From Eupeodes corollae (lineage: Eukaryota; Arthropoda; Insecta; Diptera; Syrphidae): a stretch of 64,000 nt of DNA. Location: contig NC_079147.1 in the NCBI RefSeq assembly GCF_945859685.1, positions 17,773,289 through 17,837,288 on the forward strand, in the 5' to 3' direction. The notes below the pieces were generated by a model, which saw nothing but the letters and a program-made list of their open reading frames with translations, had not been told where the DNA came from and made no database searches. A program made the position numbers and the translations under genes. This document shows, piece by piece, positions 57,858 to 64,000 of this stretch. Every line of letters begins with the position of its first letter. The first letter of the stretch is position 1.

Positions 57858-57873
57858 AGGCCCATAACCTGAT
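57858..57873 (-). other. Copia primer-binding site
   Basis: TCAGGTTATGGGCCTT on the minus strand, about 15 bp after the 5' LTR. It resembles the copia site that pairs with an internal part of initiator tRNA-Met, not with its 3' end. Confidence 0.6.
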
Positions 57874-57885
57874 GTTTCAAGATTC

Positions 57886-58000
57886 TGAACAGTAATAATA
57901 TTTATTTTCAATACATCAAACATATAAAAATTAGTACAATTTGATAACGATAAAATAAACTAAGTATTTAAAAACAAAGTATCAAATCTCAACTTTCAAC
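57886..58000 (-). repeat. Copia 5' LTR
   Basis: Partner of 54510-54624. It ends CTGTTCA next to the primer site. Its outer end (GTTGAAAG..) has lost or changed the first T, and the flank is RTE copy G. Confidence 0.8.
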
Positions 58001-58562
58001 TGTTTTTTCGGTAGAGAACTTTGAAAAAGGTTACTTGTGAATCGGTCGGAAAATGACTTGGCGATCTCTTGTGATTGTAGCCGTTCGATTTTATATCTTC
58101 TCCAAGCATCTCCCTTGCTACCTTGGCTACAACGAGGTAGTGGTCCGAGTCGATGTTAGCTCCTCGCAAAAGTTCGGACATCGTTGATCTCAATATGGGC
58201 AATCTAATTGATCATATTAATCCGGAGAACTCCAAGTTCCTTTTTGGATGTTAAGGTGTGAAAAACGCGTTCTGGCTACCATGACGTTTAACCAAGCAGC
58301 AAAATCGATGAACCCGAATCCGTTATCGGAAGTGTTGTCTTGCAGGCTGTTTTTCCAGATTATTCCACCGAAGATGTCTTCCTTTCCGAAACGTAATTGT
58401 CGGAAAAAAATATATTTTTGTTGCAGTAACCAAACTTGCTCCAAAATTATGGAATAGGTACTATTTGAAGAAATGAGTGATAAACTTTCTTTTTTGATAA
58501 ATCCACTTTTTGTAATATTTTTCAATGTTTAAATCGCCTATAAAACTTTATCACCACATTAT

Positions 58563-58802
58563 TCATATTTTAAGGACCTTTTGAAATGGGCCTTTTCTAT
58601 TTACTATTTCATAGCAGCCACAATGTAGGCTTTGAGCTGTTTCATGAGTATCCATATTTAACGGGACGGATAACCTGTAGCAATCTATTCCTAAAAATTC
58701 TTGAAAAAATGTAAGTTCAATACAAATTAAAACATAAAAGTGATTACCTTCATATAAAAAAATATCGTGACATATGCCGCTCCCATCTCTACGCATAGTC
58801 AT
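58563..58802 (-). CDS. Unidentified small spliced-looking gene or exon pair
   Basis: The minus-strand frame from ATG at 58802 is open for 79 codons. It also contains a GTAATC...TTTTTTCAAG interval of 48 bp (about 58699-58746) that would be a typical short fly intron. Splicing joins MRRDGSGICHDIFLYE to FLGIDCYRLSVPLN, then HETAQSLHCGCYEIVNRKG and a stop at 58563, giving about 63 residues. The Cys/His content (CHDIF, CYRL, HCGCYE) looks protein-like. I do not recognise the family. No coding sequence is visible upstream. It may be a terminal exon pair, a micro-ORF or chance. Confidence 0.3.
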   Translation of the reverse strand: MTMRRDGSGICHDIFLYEGNHFYVLICIELTFFQEFLGIDCYRLSVPLNMDTHETAQSLHCGCYEIVNRKGPFQKVLKI

Positions 58803-60655
58803 TTTAAATTATCTTTAACATTTATTATAATTGCTTAATATTCGCATCCTCTTACATTCAAATTCAATTCAATTCTAAATTCCATTTCAAAATCCTTATA
58901 ATGACAAATTCGTTACTTTATCCAAATGACACGCACGTGCTCAAAACCGCCGCCTCGACTTCAGTAAAAAGATAAAAATCATCATCAACTCATCCCGCTA
59001 CACGCCTTCGTCATCATTTAATCCCAAACCAAGAAGATTACTGTCACCAAAACATATTTCTCTGTTTTCAATTGTCGCTCGTCGAGTTCTGGTTTTAGTC
59101 CTGATTCTGAGTCCTGACCTGCTTACTCTTTCTCCACCCTTTCAGTATTTTTTTTTGTATTGTAACCATAAGGATGGAGAATGAAAAATTGAAAAAGTTG
59201 CACATTATTAAAAAGTTCCACCATCCTTTGAGTTTTATAGAGAAAGGATTTCTATCTACTTCCACATCCTTTCGGATGCTCATTGCTGGCTAAGTTATAT
59301 CCGAAACAATTGGCACTCTCCCTGTCATCTCTGTTGGTGCTTCGTCCTTTATAGTTGTATGTATATACACTTTGGTCATTGCTAAAGACATTTGTCATAA
59401 ATAATTCCAATAAATTAAATACATCCTTTGAGAACTTATGTTCAGTGTTCACCCCCTTTTCCCTTGTGTTTTGTTTTGTGTGTTTTTTTTTTTGTTTGAC
59501 AGAAATAACCAAACCAAAACCCGAGAGATACAAATAGTCCTTTCCTCTCTCCTGCGCTTGAATGAACCAGGATGCTCAGCACTCTGTGGATAAACGGGAA
59601 AGATTCAATACTTTACTCGTAGTTCAAAAATGAAAAATACGTGTGACCATTGTTGTAGTAATGAAATTAAATTAATTTCTTTATTGTAAGCACACTTTCC
59701 CTTCATCACAGAGGGAGTATCTGTACAATTTTGAAATTTTATTAAAATCCACAAACTCATTCAGGAAAGCGTTACAAGGATGAGGGGTGACCCAAAGTCA
59801 CAACTGAAACACTCGAGTTCATTGCTTTCGGGTTGTTTATTAATTCCATGGTTTCCTTTCTTCACATTCGCATCATATCTATAATAATGGTTATAACTTT
59901 GGAATCATCATCATCATCAGAATCACCCCTGCGGAATAGCCCCCTTGGTTCTATTGTTGGTTTGCTTTATTTACATCGTTTTGTTTTCGGTTGGTTACAA
60001 AATACCGACGTTTTGGGTCATGGATATAATATCTTTCGATGATGCAGAAAACAGAGATACATCCTTTAATAAGATGATGTCGATGTCAATGATGACGATG
60101 ATGATGATGATCATTATCATCAACTGCTATTTGACATCAGAAGGACACAAAACACAATAAGGAAAACGTATCCTTTATGTGAAGGGGTGAATAAACCAAA
60201 CGTTATAAACAGTTTGCATTGAATTGGAACATGATGCTAATCCGTTTTTAATATCATTGAAGAAGTGGGGTTGTTTTGGTTGAATTTTGTTATAGCTGGT
60301 GTGATGCTTTGGATGGTAGTTGGTTAACCTGATATATTCAGGCGCCAGAAGAAATTATTTTAGGAATTCTTAAGTGAAGGGAAGAGGTTTCGTTTTTCAG
60401 AATTTCTTATAAAGTTTAATCTCAGGAGGCAAAAGCAGAATCGTACGAATTAAAGGTAAGACGTTTCAAGTCATTAAAATGAACTACAATAAGTTCCAAA
60501 TTCCAAAATTATCCCAACTTACCGTACAGAATATGAAGTTAAGCAGAAATTTATTTGACAATTCAACTAAATTCAATATGAAATAATTACAAAAACCGGT
60601 GACAATATCTCTCATTTCGTCTTCTAAATACTTAAGGTGTTCCATAAAAGAAGTA
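58803..60655. other. Unannotated AT-rich DNA with simple repeats
   Basis: CAT/GAT repeats at about 59907-59920 and 60074-60120. No gene recognised. Confidence 0.45.
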
Positions 60656-60740
60656 CAGTGGACGTCCAGTATAACGAATGATATAATGTTCGGGGTCATT
60701 CTCTATATCGAGAGCGTTCGTTATATCGGATAGCAAATTT
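60656..60740. mobile_element. Possible pogo/Tigger-like transposon terminus
   Basis: CAGTGGACGTCCAGTATAAC starts at 60656, and TTCGTTATATCGGATAG recurs within 60 bp. CAGT..ATAACGAA-type ends are usual in pogo-like Tc1/mariner elements. I did not find the matching opposite terminus. Confidence 0.35.
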
Positions 60741-61029
60741 TTATCATCGTTCGTTATGTAAATTCTGTTACATAACTTCAAGAATTGTTGGCCAAAACAT
60801 TAATTTGATATAAAATGGTTATCTTATTTTTCTTAATATTTTCATTAGTAATCAAAGAAAAAATGTGAATTTGGTTTCATATCTTACCATAGAGTGAGGC
60901 ACTAAAGATAGTAGAATGTTAATAATAGCTACCATAGGTAAAAAATAAGTTCTAGAGAAACTCGTTTAAATAATTACTGGGAACTGCAATATTGTTCGGA
61001 AACCTAGTTCTTCTTTAGTTTCCTACATC

Positions 61030-61385
61030 TTCAAGAGAAGACGACTAGCCCAAAAAGCAGTTGTCCTGAGTTGTCAGCAATCAGAGAACGAATACATCAA
61101 AAACTACTTCAGAAGAACAACAATGATTAGAGAGCATTTACACATAAAGGACTATCGCGGCTCTACAGATCATTAGGTTAACACCTCGACTCAAAAAAGT
61201 TTTCATGGGAGGAGTTTAAAGACTTTTATTTTGGCACCCGAGAAATAAGCATGAAATAATTTTTTTTTCGAATAAAAAGATTTTTAACGTTGAAGGAGTT
61301 CGAACAAAGAAACCGATACAATTTATGCGACATCATCATATCAAACTAAAACTATCATTCTGAGGATCAAAATTAACCATCAACA
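61030..61385 (+). pseudogene. Tc1/mariner-like transposase remnant
   Basis: Plus strand: SPKSSCPELSAIRERIHQKL (about 61045-61105) resembles the linker after the first helix-turn-helix of this superfamily. Frameshifted pieces around 61258-61300 read FFSNKKIFNVEGVRTKK, matching the region of the first catalytic Asp, here mutated (SDEKIF type changed to SNKKIF). TDTIYATSSYQTKTIILRIK follows to about 61375. The rest is unreadable. Confidence 0.5.
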
Positions 61386-61960
61386 CCCTTTTGTAATGAT
61401 TTGATTGAAGGCAAGTTTTGGGAACAAATGTGAAAACGGTTGACAAGTTATGATACATAGAAGTGGCAAAGAGGGTTCGGTAAATGGTTTAACAAATACC
61501 CTTTTTAATATAGAGAGATGAATTCTTCTACAAGATCCTGTTAAGACAAACAAAGCTAAGACAACACAAAAATGTCTTAGGGTCAAATAGTACGTTTTAA
61601 AGAAGCTTAAGATTGGACTCTTGCAAAGGTCCATCGTTGAATCACTAAGTTTATTATTTGTGAACAGAATTTGAGAGCGTGCCTCGATGATTTCATACAA
61701 GAATTTTTAAACTCTTAAGATAGAGTTAACGAAAGTTGTGTCAAAAACATCAACAGAAACAGAGCGCGCCACTATAATTTTACGGTCACAATGTTAAAGA
61801 GCTTTTATTAAAGCTAGGTTTAGTAATTTTGAGTAAAACTGTTTTCTTAATTGGACTAATATTATGGCCAAATAAATAAGACAACAATGAATAGAATTCT
61901 ATAATTCTTACAGAACTCGTGGCACGACTACGTATACATATGTTCACAAACTATTGTTGA

Positions 61961-62050
61961 ACTCTTTGTTTCGTTTATAAACTTTTATTTATTATCTGCG
62001 AACTATATTTATGAAAAACAAATTTAATTAAATTAATATTAATTTAACTT
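61961..62050. repeat. Dispersed non-coding repeat, copy 2
   Basis: Partner of 50461-50551. It ends exactly where RTE copy H begins. Confidence 0.7.
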
Positions 62051-62051
62051 G

Positions 62052-64000
62052 AAGCGTTGTTCAGGTACACGCAGTTTTTTGACCAGGGGCAAATCGCTGT
62101 ACAGCTCGTATAACTCTTGATTACATTTTCTCCGCCCGATGTGACTTTGCCTGTCGATAAAAACCGGACCATACATCGTACGCAGAATCTTCTTCTCGAA
62201 GATACCAAGAGATCCTTCATCTGCCTGCGAGAGAGTCCATGCTTCTACACCATACAGCAAGACTGGGATGATTAAAGTTTTGTAAAGTGTCCTTTGGTAC
62301 TTTGCGATAGGGCCTTATTCCTCAATTGCTTACTAAGGCCAAAGAAACAGCGATAAGCAAGGGTAATTCTGCGTTTGATCTCCGCGCTGATGTCATTAGC
62401 AGATTTAACAGCAGTGCCCAGATAAACAAATTCGTTTACCACCTCGAAGTTATACCTGTCAATTGTCACGTTTTGATCAAGTCTACGGTGTAAATCGACT
62501 CTATTTCACGACAGTAAATACTTCGTTTTGTCCTCGTTAATGTCAAGACCCATTTTCTTTGCCTCAGACTCGACATTAGAGAAATCACCCGTCACTGCTC
62601 GTCTTGTTCTTCCCATAATATCGATGTCATCTGCATATTCAAGATATTGTGCGGATTTTCGAAAGATGGTGCCAATTGTATTGGCGTTGGTGTTGCGCAC
62701 CACTCTTTCAAGAACAATATTGAAGCAGCTACATGACAGCGCATCGCCTTGTCGAAGCTTTCGGTCGAGTCTCTTCCAATTTTGACGCATGAACGAGCAT
62801 TTTCCAGCGTCATTAAAATCGATAAAAAGATGTTGTGTTTCGATGTTATGTTCTTAGATCCTTTCCAGGATTTGGCGTAAAGTGAAAATTTGGTCGATGG
62901 TAGATTTTCCAGGTATGAAGCCACACTGGTAAGGACCAATTAGTTCGTCAGTAAATGGCTTTAGGCGTTTACATAATACGCTGGACAAGATCTTGTACGT
63001 CATGTTTAAAAGGCTAATGCCTCTGTAAATGGTGCAGAGAAGGCGGTCACCTTTTTCATGGATCGAGCAGATGGTGATTAAGTTCAACTCGTCGGGCATG
63101 CTTCCTTCCGAACAAATTTTAGTACCTAGCTGGTGCATGCTCCTTACCAGATCTGCTCCAGCGAACTTAAAAAGCTCCGCCTGCATACCGTCATCACCGG
63201 CCGCTTTGTTCGACTTCAGCCTGTTGATGGCTTGTTGGATCTCACTCTGGTCGGGTGGGTGGAACTCTAGATCGACAACCAAATGGATTTGACGCGGCCG
63301 CTCGCTGGAGGAATAGTTGACTTTGTCACCATAAAGCAGCTGGTTGAAATGATCTCTCCAGATTTTTAGCTTTGACTGCGTCTCGAATACGGTATTCCCT
63401 TCCTTATCTTTGCAGGCTCCAGGGAGGCTAGTGAGTGCCGTTGTTTCCTTTTTGACTTTTCTATAAAAGCTCAGTACCTGTTTCCTGTTAAAAAACCCCT
63501 GAAACTCCTCGCCTTCACGCTGCTCATGGGCTTTTTTCTTTCTTCTAAGCAAGCGGTTCTAATCCCTTCTCTTGTCGACGCAGAGCTGACGGGAAGATCG
63601 TGTTCTCCTTTGCATGCCACAATCTGTTTGCCTCCGTTTTGGCTTTGTTTGCCTGAGCACATTCAGACACAAATCAGGGGTTCCTTGGTAGCGGCTGTGA
63701 GAAGTCTAGCACCTCTTCTGCAGCATTCCTGATGGATTGTTTGCAAAGCTGCCAGTGGGTCTCTGGACACATCTCGTCCGTTGTAGGGTTTCTCGCAAGC
63801 TCTAGGGATACTCGGTCGGCAAAGGCATTGGTGGTATCCTCCTGCTGCAGTCTTCCAACGTTGAATCTTCTCCTCGAGGAGGAAGTCGATAAGCCTGAGT
63901 CCGTTTCCAGATGTGATGTCGTGTAGGCTATGCCTTCCGATTGACCTACCAAAGATGCCTTCTTTGCCAATCTTCCAGGAGAATTTTAACATTGTTTTTG
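62052..64000 (-). mobile_element. Divergent RTE-like LINE, copy H (runs off the window)
   Basis: Minus strand. From the window edge: endonuclease end (EGIAYTTSHLETDSG near 63900), linker (HWQLCKQSIRNAAEEVLDFS near 63690-63750; LRRKKKAHEQREGEEF near 63500-63552), and reverse transcriptase at 62854-63552. The latter contains INRLKSNKAAGDDGMQAELF, IYRGISLLNMTYKILSSVLC and CGFIPGKSTIDQIFTLRQIL. YLEYADDIDIMGRTRRA lies at 62600-62650, with DRYNFEVVNEFVYLGTAVKS at 62400-62469 and the thumb SLGIFEKKILRTMYGPVFID at 62160-62220. The motif-A region is deleted or shifted near 62820. The GHVERM end is missing at the left. It belongs to the same clade as copies A-G but to a clearly different subfamily. Confidence 0.85.

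Larger units (their letters stand above)
54510..58000 (-). mobile_element. Ty1/copia LTR retrotransposon with short (115-bp) LTRs
   Basis: Minus strand, 3.5 kb. Two LTRs of about 115 bp flank gag, protease, integrase, reverse transcriptase and RNase H in the Ty1/copia order (integrase before RT). Downstream of the 5' LTR is GGTTATGGGCC (57859-57869 on the plus strand as its complement), which matches the copia-type primer site for an initiator-tRNA-Met fragment. A polypurine tract GTGGGGG (54625-54631) precedes the 3' LTR, which starts TGTTGAATG. The internal frame is broken in many places. The element interrupts RTE copy G. I see no clean 5-bp target duplication. Confidence 0.88.
53405..58398 (-). 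mobile_element. RTE-like LINE, copy G, split by a copia element
   Basis: The minus-strand RTE sequence occupies 53405-54509 and 58001-58398. The right piece carries endonuclease: FGKEDIFGGIIWKNSL, TSDNGFGFIDFAA, ANIDSDHYLVVAKVAR, and the start of the linker (58000-58060). The left piece carries linker (PTRNPWFDEECRQVNAAKQQ near 54400-54460), a fragment of reverse transcriptase (NPRCSIKAGNNLIEPFDVKK near 54020-54085), then RNFEVVKDFIYLGSASNAEN and the C-terminus to about 53408. About 30 bp of the linker expected at the junction is missing. Both element ends are lost. Divergent from the other copies. Confidence 0.82.

Noticed and set aside
60060..60120. GAT/ATG-rich repeat considered as a possible CRISPR-like or regulatory array
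   Set aside because: It is a degenerate trinucleotide microsatellite with no spacers or regular repeat unit.
61380..61700. 106-codon minus-strand frame
   Set aside because: It overlaps the region just downstream of the mariner transposase remnant and shows no family motif. Probably a chance frame.

Overview
This window is eukaryotic and almost certainly from an insect. It is AT-rich, has introns of about 45-50 bp, carries one odorant-binding-protein gene, and is packed with insect-type transposable elements. The minus-C type of the odorant-binding protein and the very short introns suggest a higher fly (Diptera, Brachycera), but that is inference. There is no operon structure, CRISPR array, rRNA or tRNA that I could see.

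Layout. 0-1 kb: tail of a decayed LINE. 2.5-5.7 kb: RTE-like LINE copy A (minus) between 81-bp direct repeats. 6.1-15.3 kb: a three-class nest. A Helitron (minus) was hit by a PIF/Harbinger transposon exactly at its helicase stop codon and by a full-length Jockey-type LINE inside its helicase. A second Helitron end abuts it. 16.5-17.8 kb: internally deleted RTE copy F. 17.8-18.5 kb: an unrecognised spliced-looking coding remnant. 18.5-19.9 kb: deleted LINE of the RNase H-bearing type. 20-24 kb: mostly unannotatable AT-rich DNA. 24-26 kb: a LINE fragment of a second family, interrupted by RTE copy D (25.9-28.8 kb). 29-30.6 kb: RNase H-bearing LINE end. 31.1-31.7 kb: the odorant-binding-protein gene, the only convincing host gene. 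31.8-34.9 kb: RTE copy B. 36.0-39.1 kb: RTE copy E, abutting a 175-bp-period repeat. 41.3-46.4 kb: two more copies of the second LINE family. 47.0-50.3 kb: RTE copy C, the best preserved, with a perfect 14-bp target duplication. 52.5-53.1 kb: a mini mariner-like element with terminal inverted repeats. 53.4-58.4 kb: RTE copy G split by a Ty1/copia retrotransposon with LTRs of about 115 bp. 60.7-61.4 kb: pogo-like terminus and mariner transposase remnant. 62-64 kb: a divergent RTE copy H running off the window.

How the parts relate. The RTE-like family (endonuclease plus reverse transcriptase in one frame of about 1,010 codons, 3' tail of TAAG repeats) dominates with eight copies in at least two subfamilies. 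Nesting gives a relative order: Helitron before Harbinger and Jockey LINE; the second LINE family before RTE copy D; RTE copy G before copia. All element reading frames carry at least one lesion, so none here is plainly autonomous, although copy C lacks only one frameshift and one stop. I see no previously undescribed gene system. The most informative objects are the nested locus, the long direct repeats around copy A, the minus-C odorant-binding protein and two unidentified spliced-looking coding stretches.
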